From assembly GCF_030272615.1 (NCBI RefSeq), contig NC_081413.1:20772501-20836500 (forward strand): DNA of 64,000 nucleotides, written 5' to 3'. Position 1 is the first letter of the stretch. Every line of letters starts with the position of its first letter. Source of the stretch: Cryptomeria japonica. Its lineage: Eukaryota > Streptophyta > Pinopsida > Cupressales > Cupressaceae. Below the pieces are notes generated by a model, which saw only the letters and a list, made by a program, of their open reading frames with translations, had not been told where the DNA came from and did not search any database. Shown here piece after piece: positions 1 through 10,500 of the stretch. A program made the translations under genes and the position numbers.

Positions 1-700
1 AGGACAACCACCAACCACCAAACTAAACCAAAAACTTTCAGATAAAACAAATCATCTTATCAGGTAATAAACAATGGCATAGAAGAAAGAGAGATAAGAA
101 GACCAATCATAGAGCCTCCATATATATCGTTCCCACAAAGGAAGCATTATGAAATACCAATTACATATGCGAAATCTCCTCGAATGTGCAAAGCTCATCC
201 CTGAAATATGATGACTAAAGATCAATCCTTATAATCATATGGAGAAACAGACCACCAGGCTAGCAACATGGAATTAAGCAAGTATAATGAGGTACAAGCA
301 TGCCATGAAACCACTACTCCCACTAGAAACCCAGACATGAAGCAATCTATCACCTCAAATTAATCATCACTAAATGACCGACAAGGGGAATGCATGCAGA
401 AATCATACTCAAGCAATGATACCCAAGACAACCTTCCCAACATGTCATAGCATGATTAACACACAAAACCAACAACAAGAAATGATGAAAGGAATATGCC
501 CTCACAGTACAATAAAATTAACATGTAATGAATACTTCCTAGATAATTCACTAAACAAACCCGAGTACTCAAATTACTTACATAATCAGGAAAATAGGGC
601 ATTAAACATGAGATGTAAACCACAACAAACTTATAAAGAGCAAAAATAGCACATGCCAAACCAATAGGCACAGGATTGTATTCCCCACATCCTCCTCATT

Positions 701-1030
701 CCATGCAGATATACTTACTGAATATGTCATTAACAAGGGAGTTCTCATAAGGCCAACAACACCCTCCTCAATGTCACATACGAAAGAAAAGACACACCCA
801 ACAAGGAGTATAATGAGGGCTACAATTATGCCCAAACTATTTAAGGCACATGATTGCAGCCTCCACACCCTTGCAGCCTCCACACCCTCCTTGCTCCATA
901 CAGAGATACTTACCGAATATGCCATAAAACAAGGGAGTTATGATAAGGCATACAATACCCTCCTCAATGTCATATGCGAAAGAAAAACCACATCCAACAA
1001 GGAGTGTAATACAAGCTACAAGCATGAACA
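701..1030. repeat. Imperfect tandem duplication, period about 195 bp, in the LINE-A tail
   Basis: The stretch starting CCATGCAGATATACTTACTG at 701 recurs at 896 as CCATACAGAGATACTTACCG. Both continue through ACAAGGGAGTT, ATACAA/CAACA-CCCTCCTCAATGTCA and CCAACAAGGAGT. About 135 bp match in each copy, separated by 60 bp. It lies in non-coding LINE tail. Confidence 0.8.
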
Positions 1031-1069
1031 ATCTAAATAAAAAGAGTACTAACACAAGAGGCAGAGATA

Positions 1070-1485
1070 TCTTGAGGGAAAACCTCCAAATACTCAACCC
1101 CTTCAACAACAACCCTATTAGCCATGTAATCTGCAATAGCATTTATCCCCCTATAATAGTGAGAGATAGTAAAGGTAGAAAAACACTTCAACTATGTAAG
1201 GATGCACTCTAACAAGTACTGCAGATGCCAAGAGACACATTTCTTAGCAAAAACTAACTGAAAAACCAACATTGAATGTCCTTCAACAATAATGTCCTTA
1301 ATTCCTAGGGATATGGCAAGATCTAGGACAAAATATAATGCTCAAAATTCAGCAACATTATTGGTGCAGACACCAATATGTTTGCCAGTAGCTTTAATAA
1401 TCCTAGAATTATGATAAAAAATGACTACACCAACCCCAGCCTTCCCTGGATTACCCTTAGCAGCCCCATCAAAATTTAACTTAAA
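1070..1485 (-). pseudogene. LINE-A RNase H domain (broken)
   Basis: Minus-strand translation gives the order KLNFDGAAKGNPGKAGVG, then GVCTNNVAEF, then IIVEGHSMLVFQ, then a region ending near INAIADYMANR. This is the RNase H fold found at the C terminus of many plant LINEs (RVT_3 type). The first catalytic Asp (NFDGA) is present and the Glu (AEF) is present, but a stop follows the Glu, and the third position, normally Asp in EGDS, is His (EGHS). The domain lines up closely with the partial RNase H of LINE-B at 18.66-18.96 kb, which keeps EGDS. It cannot make an active enzyme. Confidence 0.75.
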
Positions 1486-2455
1486 TGAGAATTGAAATTC
1501 AACACATAATTATCCATAGATTACATATTGAAATTCCTCATAGACAATTAACCCAATATTTACTCTAGCATTTTAATTCTAGAATTATATAGTAAGAATA
1601 TGCTTTTTATACAAATGACAATGTAATTATATTAGAAAAATAATTTGAGATACATTATGCTAAAAAATTGTTCATACATATCAATAACTTCAAATAAAAG
1701 TACTTAGTTTTAGAACTTACGCTAATTTGATTATGATATATGTCACCATTGTATTAGAGTCCTAGGTTCTAAAAGGTTAGTGATATTAGATTATTGAAGT
1801 ATTTATGTCTTGTTAGCATATTTGAATCTCATTGATAGATTCATAATGACAAATATTGTACTTTTGATTTATATTTGTAGAAGTTTATAGACATATAATA
1901 AATGAATGGTGATGCTAAGGAATATATTTGGGAGCTTACTAGTTGATTATTTTCCACTAAATATTGAATTCTTAGAAATAAGCATAAAGATTTTGGAACA
2001 TTTATAACTAATCATATTATTTTCTGAATAAGAAATATTCATTCTAACATTTTAGATAACTATGAGGGCCAATACCATTAAAATATTTCTAGAGTGAGAG
2101 TGGTTGAACTAAATGATTCAATTTAGATAAGTGTTAAAACTAGTTGATGTTAAAAAATTTGAAATGTTATATATCAATTTGATGCTAATTTTATTGTGTT
2201 ATTTAATTTACTATGTTAATTGATCACTTTAAATATCTTAGTAAATTACCACATTTTTTTTGGAATGGTTATTAAAATCTATTTGATATCAATGTATATT
2301 CTATATTGTTTTTCCTACAATATTAACTATAATAGAATCACTACAAATAATTAAATAACTTAGAGAGAAAAGAGCACCACCTTTTAATAGTAGTAAAGAA
2401 AAAAGAGCACCACATATTTCTACATATAGTAGAATCAAATGCATTAGCATTTCTC
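1486..2455. other. AT-rich spacer without recognisable gene
   Basis: No open frame of interest on either strand and no match to the element families seen elsewhere in the window. Confidence 0.6.
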
Positions 2456-2459
2456 CACG

Positions 2460-3123
2460 ATTCTTAGGCATGGCTTGAATAGATTACTCAATCTACAGAA
2501 AAATGAAGAACTGACTACAGAAAATGAATCTCTGAAATTGAAATTGGAAGAACTGAGTACTGAAATGAATCTACGTCTGCGAGCAGGGAGGAGGCTTGGA
2601 TTCAAGAAAATGTTTTATTGAAACAACAAGCCCATGAGCTTCAAAATGGGTTTCCACTGACGAAAGATTATGAAGGGGTTTCCACTGATGATATGCTCGA
2701 CTCAGTAACACGGGAGAGGCAATTACTCACATCTCTATCAGAAACCAGTGATAAACTGATGGAAGATCTCGTTATAGAGATTAGAACAGTGAAACAGGAA
2801 GCCTTTCAACTTGATCAAGAAAACCAACAATTATAAAAGGACATATTGAGTAAAAATTCATTACTTCACACAAAAGATGGCAAAATTAGAGAATTGAATG
2901 CAAAAATGACAGATCTTAAGAATGTGATTGAAGTGTTGGAAGAGATTGGAAGAAAAAATACCAATATACTGAAAGAAAATGGAGGTGTAAGGGAAGAGCA
3001 AGTGAAGAGAAAGGAAAGTGAGGAGAAAAGGAAGGAGTGTAGTGGGAGGGTTTCTTTAATAATGCATCTCCAAGGCTACAAAATTAGATTTGAAGGACCT
3101 CCTAATCAAATGATTGAACACTA
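2460..3123 (+). pseudogene. Coiled-coil protein pseudogene (partial copy of the 22.3-23.7 kb frame)
   Basis: Plus-strand frames give a heptad-rich charged protein including KNEELTTENESLKLKLEEL, TDDMLDSVTRERQLLTSLSE, NQQL-stop-KDILSK and NVIEVLEEIGRKN. Each piece aligns in order with the minus-strand frame at 22324-23736 (for example TDDMLDSAIEERQLLTSLSE and NAIEVLEEIGRKN there). The copy has a frameshift near 2585-2615 and an in-frame stop at 2834-2836, and its longest frame starts at TTG rather than ATG. After GRVS (about 3055) the two copies diverge completely, and here the frame ends EGPPNQMIEH. It is a truncated, inactivated duplicate. The shared ancestor is probably a host coiled-coil gene; I do not recognise the family. 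Confidence 0.75.
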
Positions 3124-3630
3124 AACTACAATTCAATCACTTTTGAGAGAATCCAATAGGAAAGACATAAGAAAAATCCCATCATACAACAATTTGATCT
3201 AATATAAAGTTTGGATGCAAGATTGCTTCTTTGATTGATTGAATTTTGATTTTCACATTAAAAAAAAAGTTTAAAAATACTCTTCAATTGGACAAAGTTT
3301 CCTTTCATAATCTAAAAGATTCTATTTACGATAGAGCTCTCTCCTATATATAGAGAAAAGATTAGAGAAAAAGTGAAAAGTTACAACTAATTAACTTATA
3401 TGATAGCAGAGTCTGATTTGATTTATTACTTTTACTATTTTTATATATAATTATGTTTTTACAAAATACATGTAAAATATCTTTATTATCCTATAAAAAG
3501 AATAAATGAAAAGCATGAAAAGTAAATTAGGTTTTCGGAGAAACGTCTTCATCATCACCATTCCTTTTGAGAAAAAATGCACACCTTTCTAATGCAGCTC
3601 ACACTTATGAATCATTACGTCATGGTGTAT
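3124..3630. other. AT-rich spacer
   Basis: No supported gene. Short runs near 3130-3160 could continue the coiled-coil pseudogene after a stop (TTIQSLLRESN), but there is no second copy to confirm it. Confidence 0.5.
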
Positions 3631-3639
3631 AGCTAGAAA

Positions 3640-5100
3640 TAGCTCAAACTCGTGTTGGAGTCCTCTATGTTGAAGTGGAAATTTTTATGCTCACTTAAAA
3701 TGATCTTTAAGTTATCCAGAGCTACTTTAAATTTTAATAATTTATCAATAGATGATATTGAGAAATCTTCTGATTCTAGTTCTCTCTGAATTAGTGATTT
3801 TAACTCCTAGATAAGTGTGCCCACAAGAAGCATTTTCTGGTTCTCATCAAGTAACTTGCATGGAAGTTCTCCAACTTTGACGAAATATCTAGCCCTTTAT
3901 CAATAATTAGTTCTTGAGATTCCTACAAATCTTTAATTAGTCCATTGAGAACTTCTTTCTTGTGCTTCATGGCATCTGGGTACTCAATGTATTTATTTCT
4001 TGTGGGCATTACTCTATTCTCAACCAACACTTCTAATTTAAAAAATTTCAACCTCATCCAAGTATAAGGTCCTTTTCCAAAAATTACAAATCTCAATAGC
4101 ACATCAAGTGTCTCATCTAGCTCAAACTTGACATCATTCACATCATCTAAAAGATAAATGGAAGATTTCAGAAGCTGAATAATTTGTGCAGCCAATCTAT
4201 CAATCCATATGCTTACAACACTTCCCTGAGAACTAACATATTCTACCTTTTTAATAGCATCTTTGTCAATGAATGTTACAACTGGCTCAATCATTTCTGA
4301 AGACTTAATAATTTTTAACAATATAATAGTATTCTAGCTTATCTTAAGTTGATCTTTAATCACCTTATCCCTAACATGTCTTTCAACTAATGCATCCATG
4401 GCTACCTATAAGTCTTCCTTGACACTTTTATGTGTATGTTTGCCAAATTCAATCTAGTTTACCACATAATCAGAGGCTTGAATTTCTTCACTAGTCTTGT
4501 ATAGAGGAGATACCGCCAATTTTTTATATTTATTCCTTGATTGATAAACCCTTACCCTTGAAAGCATTTTGGCTCTTTTCACAACCTTTGGCTTCACAAG
4601 AACCAACTAGAAAAAAATATTTAGTCATTTGGGGAGATGGATTATTTATTTATTTTGGGTATTATTGTCTTTAACGAAGGTGGAAGATTGGTATCTCCTT
4701 CTTTAGCACTTGTAAACATAGTTTATGAAAATAAAACTTGTTCTTGGATAATAGTGATTAGAATTAGTGTGGTATGAGTCACAACTGTAGATGGGGTTTC
4801 CATAGTTGACACATTTGTGAAAGGCTCATACATAAGCTTATCAAAATCTATTATGGTGCCATCGAGAATGGATGTAGATACCTTAGACAAATAAGAAAAA
4901 GAAGAGAGTATGAAAAACACATTATTAATGTTCTCATGAGAGGTATCCAAAATTGACTCTCTAGCAGTTGAATAATGAATAGATTGAATTAACATGGTAG
5001 GTGTGATTGAAGCAACATATATAGTGGAAAAAAGATTGTACACTAGTACAATTATAGGAATCGCTAGATTAGTAACAACTCTATCAATCACATTTGTTTA
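3640..5100 (-). pseudogene. Broken open frames of unknown function
   Basis: Two minus-strand stretches stay open: 4321-3923 (132 codons, with IWIDRLAAQIIQLLKSSIYL and a charged helical C terminus) and 5091-4723 (122 codons, Thr/Ser/Ile rich). Between them the frame continues in pieces rich in Lys and Arg (near 4560-4620), with several stops. A long frame with a basic middle and a helical, Leu-rich end resembles in layout the unknown ORF of the LTR element at 28.8-31.9 kb. I could not align the two convincingly, so a relationship is only a possibility. No known domain recognised. Confidence 0.3.
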
Positions 5101-5489
5101 ATACATTTTCTGCTCTAGCCCTAAATATCTATCAACTTTTCTTGGAATGTTTTTTTAGCAATCCAATGTGTTTTTCTAAGGAAATCCTTCAGCCAAGATT
5201 CTATTTATATTTGTTAAGACCCTAGTTTCTTATCTTACCCCTCCCTAGTCCCCATGATTCCATGTGACCTATTGTTGGTCCATTTTTTGCCTGTCTACCC
5301 TGTTGTTGCCTTTTCTTGTCTACCTTATCATCTCTCTTGTTGAGAGACTGCCTAACCTTTGCTTTCATTTTTTCACCTGATCTCTCCATGGAGCATACCA
5401 CCTCCATACCGAGGCAAATTTTGTGTATCAGTTAATCTATCTTCTTTGAAATAACGTGATAAACTACATTGTCTCAAAAAGGGGAAAAA
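5101..5489 (+). other. Internal remnant and polypurine tract ahead of an LTR
   Basis: Just left of the LTR at 5490 lies AAAAAGGGGAAAAA (5476-5489), the expected position and composition for the polypurine tract priming plus-strand DNA synthesis in an LTR element. Upstream sequence to about 5100 keeps no domain I recognise. Confidence 0.45.
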
Positions 5490-6214
5490 TGTAGACACCT
5501 AAAATTTTCCTAGCCTAATTAAATAAATATTTTTATTTAATTAATTATCCCCTTTTTCCTATTAATTTAATAATTATTTATTTATTTAATTAATTCACTT
5601 AACCTCTTATTGGCCCATTTTCTATCCTAATTTAAATAATTATTTTTTTATTTATTTGAATTCCCTTTTTCCCAAATTTAAAAAATATTTTATTTATTTA
5701 ATTTATGTGGCCCTCCTTCTATTAATTGAATAAGTTCTTTAACTTATTTAATTAATTCATTTTTTTTCTCTCATTTATATGAACCACTCCCTTTATTTTA
5801 TTATTTCCTCTACCTATCCTTCAATCTTAGCCAGCCATATTTTATCCCACCTCTTAATCCTATCTACCCATTTTAAAGATGTTCTCTATAAAACGGGGCT
5901 TCTTCCTCTCTCTTTCCAATCAATCAAGCTTGGATGCTTACATTTTTCCAGATTGAATATAGCCTACATCAAGCTACATCATCACAAGCACATCCGTTCA
6001 CCATTTACCTCTTGTACAAGCATAAAAATATGAGAGTAACCATATCAAAACAAGATCAGCGAGATAGGATAAAAATGAAGATCAAACCCATGTGAATGTG
6101 TGAAGGTATCATTTGAGTATTTTTATGATTTTACATATATGATGGTTCTTAATTGATGTGTTGTTAATAATTTATTGTAGATCTAGGGTCTAGTGGTTGA
6201 AACTAGGATTTACA
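5490..6214 (+). mobile_element. LTR, probably a 3' LTR of a plus-strand element
   Basis: Begins TGTAGACACCTAAAATTTTC directly after the polypurine tract and plausibly ends GGATTTACA at 6214, giving TG...CA termini and 725 bp. A TATA-like TCTATAAAA lies at 5884-5892, followed by a pyrimidine-rich stretch, as in a promoter-bearing LTR. Starts of this kind (TGTAGACACCTAAAA with TTTAATTAATT runs) are familiar to me from Gypsy LTRs of large plant genomes, but that is from memory. The right end is inferred because no second LTR is in the window. Confidence 0.5.
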
Positions 6215-7080
6215 ATATGAGTGGTTCAAATTCAGCATAAACAATGGCTATTGGAAGTACTAATACCCTGTTCAACATGGGTGATGTGGTTGCATCAATT
6301 TTGTTTGAGGAGATGTGAAGATTTTTTTTAAAAATGGTCAAGTAAGACCTTTCTAGTCATGGTATATCTAAAGAAAAACAAAAGGACAATAAATAAATAT
6401 CCAAGTCTCTAGGGAGATTTAAGTGTCTTGGAAAGCCAAAGGTAAAATGTTGCAATTATGAAAAATATTGCCATATTTGGAAAGAGTGTAGCCAGGAGAA
6501 GAAAAAGAAAGGTAAACATAACTTCTTTGATTTGGACTCTAAAAATTACTCTCATGAGGATCCAAATACTTTCATTACAACCTTGGAAACATATGCATTT
6601 GAAGATGTGTGGTGGTTAGAATTAGGTGCTTGTTTCCATATGACCTCTCATAGAGGATGATTTTCAAATTATGAAGAATATTATGGTGGAAAGGCGTATT
6701 GTGTAAATAATTCTTATTTGGAGATTTTTGGTTGTGGAAGAGTTAAGCTAAAATTACTTTATGGAAGTATGAAGATGTTTGATGGTTTATTGCATATCCC
6801 AAGTTTTAAATAAAACATACTTATAGTGAATAAATTGAATGATTTTGGTGAAAGGTGTGTATTTTGCTTTCTTGAATGGAGGATGTAAGATGAATAGTGG
6901 GTCTAAGAAACTAGATAAGTGTGTTCAGATAGGCACTTTTTATAGCCTAGATGCATTCATGGTTGAATGCAATAGTTATTTCAATAAGACAAAGAATAAA
7001 TATTGTATTCTTTATGGAGATATAGAATAGGTGAATGAGACATTGATGGACAGGTCTAGGAGTATGTTGAGTGGTTTTTG
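6215..7080 (+). pseudogene. Copia-1 gag end and protease (broken)
   Basis: Near 6447-6492 the frame reads KCCNYEKYCHIWKEC, a gag CCHC knuckle in which the second Cys is Tyr. It is followed by the Lys-rich linker KKKKGKHNFFDLDS and then WWLELGACFHMTSH (about 6610-6650), the Copia aspartic protease site where the expected Asp-Ser-Gly is Glu-Leu-Gly. The frame continues to GGKAYCVNNSYLEIFGCGRV and breaks by 6810. The protease cannot be active. A further open frame at 6839-7030 belongs to the same degraded region. Confidence 0.7.
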
Positions 7081-7129
7081 CCTTGAAAAAAACTTCAGGT
7101 TGAAGTTATAGCCTACATATTATTTGATT

Positions 7130-7660
7130 GACATATATTCTATATTAGCACTGTAGAAATGACACCTATGGATGTATGGTCTAGTAAAATTCATTCATTT
7201 AGACATCTTTGAGTATTTGGTTGTGAATCTTATGGTCATGCTCCTATTGAGAAAATATCTAAATTGGAGAGAAAGGCAATAAAGTGTATCTTTATCAGCT
7301 ATGGTATTGCTTTACAAGGGTACATAATTTGAAATCTAGTGACACAAAAGGTTCTCTATAGCACAAGTGTTATTCTGAGAGATGAAACCTTCCATAATTG
7401 AGTTATAGTCAAAGAGAGAGGAGAAACAAAATAAGTAGATAGTTCAAGGTCCACCTACTTTGATGATAAACCTAAACCTCAAGAAATGAGAAGGTATACT
7501 TGTTTGAGGCAATAAATTAAAAGGTTTTCTTATTTATTATTGGATTCCAACTGTATTTTTTCTTTGATTGCTAACAATGATGATCATAGAATTGTTAGAG
7601 AGGTTATAGGTATGAGTGATGTAGATTATTGGATAAAAGCTATAAATGAAGAGATGGATT
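7130..7660 (+). pseudogene. Copia-1 integrase C-terminal part
   Basis: The translation contains MTPMDVWSSKIHSFRHL, VFGCESYGHAP, KLERKAIKCIFISYG and VTQKVLYSTSVILRDE. This is the conserved stretch after the integrase core of Copia polyproteins. The core with its DDE residues is missing: sequence passes from protease-side debris near 7080 straight into this part. The end of this block reads into the segment ahead of RT (YWIKAINEEMD), where it is interrupted near 7675. Confidence 0.7.
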
Positions 7661-7674
7661 GATTTGAATTTAGT

Positions 7675-8183
7675 AAATAACTCATTGAAAAATACAAGGT
7701 GCTTGCAAGTATTATGTAAAAAATAGACAATAGTATAACTCGAAAAATAGTTGTATGCATCAAAAGTTTCCATTTAACATATCCAAAATGAGTTTTAAAC
7801 ACCTACCTAAAATCCCAATAGTCTCTAGATTCTAAAAAATTTAAGCTGAATAGTTTTGGAGAATAAAACAATAAATAAATAAATTTTTTTAAAATTATGA
7901 AAATAGATATCCCAACTTGGTGAGGTCATAACTTTCTTCTTGATGCTCAAAATTCAAAACTGTTTACACCATTGGAAATGTCTCCAAGAGATATAATTTT
8001 AATCCCTTAACATGATTATTTAGCTATCAATTTAAGAGACCAATGATACTTTTGACCCCAAATTCTGCTCCTTGGACCTCTAAAAATTAGAATTACTAGA
8101 ACATAAAAACTATTGGAAGTTATATTTTTCAGTTTTTCCTAGTTTTGTTACCTCTGAACTATTCTAGATAATGTATACAATTA
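7675..8183. other. Unclassified insertion of about 509 bp in Copia-1
   Basis: Copia coding sequence stops at 7674 and resumes at about 8184 (DDIWYLIPF). The ends are TTAGTAAA on the left (7670-7677) and TTAGCAAA on the right (8181-8188), a possible 8-bp target duplication with one mismatch. I see no terminal inverted repeats and no coding capacity, so the type of element, if it is one, is unknown. Confidence 0.35.
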
Positions 8184-8281
8184 GCAAAGATGATATATGG
8201 TATTTGATTCCCTTTACCTCTAAACTATTCTAGATCATGTATAAAATTAACAAAGATGATATATGGTATTTGATACCCTTT
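8150..8281. repeat. 66-bp tandem duplication
   Basis: ACCTCTGAACTATTCTAGAT at 8150 recurs at 8216 as ACCTCTAAACTATTCTAGAT, and both copies run through GCAAAGATGATATATGGTAT or ACAAAGATGATATATGGTAT. It duplicates the junction between the unclassified insertion and the Copia RT. Confidence 0.8.
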
Positions 8282-8619
8282 TCTCAAGAATAGAAACTGA
8301 TTGAATGTAAATGGGTGTTCAAGAGAAAATATGGTCCATATAGTAGTTTTGAAAAGCACAAGGCATGATTTGTCACTAAAGCATAGTACCAATTGGAGGG
8401 AATTAAATATGATAAGATTTTCTCTCCTGTTACAATTTTGACATTTATTTGGTTCTTATTATCAATTTTTATATAAAATAATTCAGAAAAGGAATAGATG
8501 GTTATGAAGATAACATTACCTCATGGTGACTTGGAGGGATAAAATTATAAGTCATTGGAAAAGTATTTAATTGAAAATGGTAAAGTATATCTAGTTCGCA
8601 AGTTCAAGAAATCTTTATA
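8216..8619 (+). pseudogene. Copia-1 RT, N-terminal part
   Basis: The frame contains ECKWVFKRKYGPYSSFEKHKA, then the counterpart of the RLVAKGY region (CH-SIVPIGGN), FSPVTILTFIWFLLSI, and KYLIENGKVYLVRKFKKSLY up to the point where the solo LTR is inserted. This is the N-terminal half of Copia reverse transcriptase. Stops and shifts are frequent. It continues at 10139 on the other side of the inserted LTR. Confidence 0.7.
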
Positions 8620-10133
8620 TGTTGGAAACTTGAGTTTTGTTGTGTTGTCATTGATGTCAACCTGTCATGTGTTATCATTGATTTCACTATGTTGTAGATG
8701 GTTCAAAAATGTATGTTATGATGTTGTTATGTGGTCTAGTAGTGATATTGAGGTGTTTCTTAAAGGTTGGTGTCTAGTGGAAGTTCCAATATATAAGAAA
8801 TAATATTTATCTAAGAACAAGTTTTTAATGTCCCAGTGGAAGAATGCTTTGCATTTCTCTAGTTTGTGAAGATTATGGAGTGCAAATATAAATATAATAT
8901 TTATGATTTATCTATATTCTACTATTAATTTTATAGGTCCTCTATTGCTCATATGGTGAATTTTGTTGGTGTTTTCAACAACTGTAGTTTGTTAGAACTG
9001 GTCTAGAGAATACTTGGCGATCTCTGATTTGAGGTCTTTTGAGTGTTGTTGCTTGGAGGAAATGATTATTTAGTTTATGCAATATTTTAGTTCTATTTTC
9101 GAGTGATGATTTGATTCAGGTAATATTATGGTGTATAGAGTTTAGTGTTGTCAATTGGGTTAGTTTCTGGTTGACTGAGGTGATGTGTCCTATATGGATC
9201 ATGTATATTTGATCTAGGTATAATTTGGTGGTTGATTTTTTATGTTGATATGGGTCTCACCATCATGTGTGTAGATCCATATTATATTTTGTGCATTAGA
9301 GAATGGTTTTGGGATGACTAGTTTACGTGTTACATTGTTTAACTACATGTTACATTCAATCTTGACCATAGAGGATGTATTAGCATGTTTCCTTCATTGA
9401 AATCAATTTGAAAGGATGTGTAGTGATGTGTTTGAGGTCTCTCTATCTCCTCGAGTGGGCCACATTTTATGTTATGGGTCAGCATGACCTAATTAATGAG
9501 ATTTTGTATACTTTGTTTATGGTCGACCTAGATAAGGTTTTCAACGAATTATCTTATATATTTAGGAGTGCGGATGTATGAGTTGAGTATGTGATGTATA
9601 TGAATTGAGGTGAAGTATATTTGAATGATGGGAAAGCATATTTGATATAGAAAAAGTGAAAAAGATAGTTGTGAAGAGCAATGAGACAAAGTTTGTAGTT
9701 ACATGACATTGGTTTCTTGACATAGTGGTTCAAGGACAATTTCATGATCAAGAGATTTTGTTCATTTTATTTCATTTGATCCTTTGTGCCTACCAGAAGA
9801 AGGTGTGTTCATGTTGGTATTTTATGAACTTTTCTATCTTTCCTCGAGGTTGTGTAGCTTAGTATTGCAATTCCTTTCAGGGGTAGTTAGCTCCTTGGCC
9901 TTGAGCCTAAACTTTGTAATTGTTGTTCATATTGTGAGTGTGATTCTCACTACATTTTTTCTTTGTTTAGGTTTCTCCACATAAATCTGGTGTTCATGTG
10001 TGTGTTGTTCTTTCATGTTTCATAATTGTACTCATTAGTTAATTAATTGTGGTTTGAAGTTTAATTGATCAGAAGTAAAGTATTTTGAGTTCCACACCGA
10101 TTCACCATTCTCAATCCTATGGCGTGTTCAACA
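8620..10133. mobile_element. Solo LTR, 1514 bp, with 5-bp target duplication
   Basis: Starts TGTTGGAAAC (8620) and ends GTTCAACA (10133), with short terminal inverted repeats TGTTG/CAACA. It is flanked on both sides by TTATA (8615-8619 and 10134-10138). The interrupted Copia RT runs up to KKSLY on the left and resumes with PRMWYQIFDTYV on the right. No internal domains, so it is an LTR left by recombination between the two LTRs. Its last 260 bp resemble the LTR fragment at 39.9-40.16 kb. The likely plus-strand polarity comes from the TGTTGG start and a TTTCTCCACATAAATCTGG motif near 9975. Confidence 0.85.
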
Positions 10134-10138
10134 TTATA

Positions 10139-10500
10139 TATAGTTTGAAATAATTTCCTAGAATGTGGTACCAAATATTTGATACCTATGTTATATCTTT
10201 AAGATTTTTGAGATCTAATTTTACCTTTGTGTATATTTCAAATATGGTAATTGTTATATTCTTATCACAATTCTATATGTGAATGATACATTGCTTATTG
10301 AGAATAGTATGAGTATGATTTTAAATTTTTAAGTCTCATTTTTTAGTGTAGATTGAGATGAAAGATTAAGGTGCAATAAGATATATTATTAAGATTGAAA
10401 TTAGAAGAGATAGAGATAATATAAATATTTGGTTAATATAGAGTAGTTATATGAATTCAGTGTTGGAGAGATTCAACGTGACACCTTGCAAATAATTTGT
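10139..10500 (+). pseudogene. Copia-1 RT, C-terminal part
   Basis: Resumes after the solo LTR with PRMWYQIFDTYV and reaches the catalytic site near 10275 as LYVNDTLLIENS, where the second Asp context YVDD has become YVND. It then gives a degraded KDLG region and VLERFNVTPCK. Frameshifts separate these blocks. The substitution plus the breaks make this an inactive remnant. Confidence 0.7.

Larger units (their letters stand above)
1..1485 (-). mobile_element. LINE-A, 3' part of a plant LINE (RNase H plus tail)
   Basis: Read on the minus strand, the right part (about 1485 to 1070) encodes a plant LINE RNase H domain, and the rest is the long non-coding tail of the same element, running off the left edge. 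The tail matches the tail of LINE-B: a stretch reading TTGGATGTGGTTTTTCTTT on the minus strand near 975-995 has a close counterpart near 19215. This shows family membership independently of the coding part. The 5' side ends abruptly near 1485, so the copy is 5'-truncated. The terminal poly(A) lies outside the window. Confidence 0.75.

Noticed and set aside
374-1212. Several overlapping open frames on both strands in the first 1.2 kb
   Set aside because: They are chance frames in LINE-A tail; similarity between two of them comes from the 195-bp tandem repeat.
5222-5407. Short basic minus-strand frame (61 codons, Lys/Gln/Arg rich)
   Set aside because: Lies next to a polypurine tract and LTR and has no recognisable domain.
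9784-9984. Plus-strand frame of 66 codons with signal-peptide-like hydrophobicity
   Set aside because: Entirely within the solo LTR.
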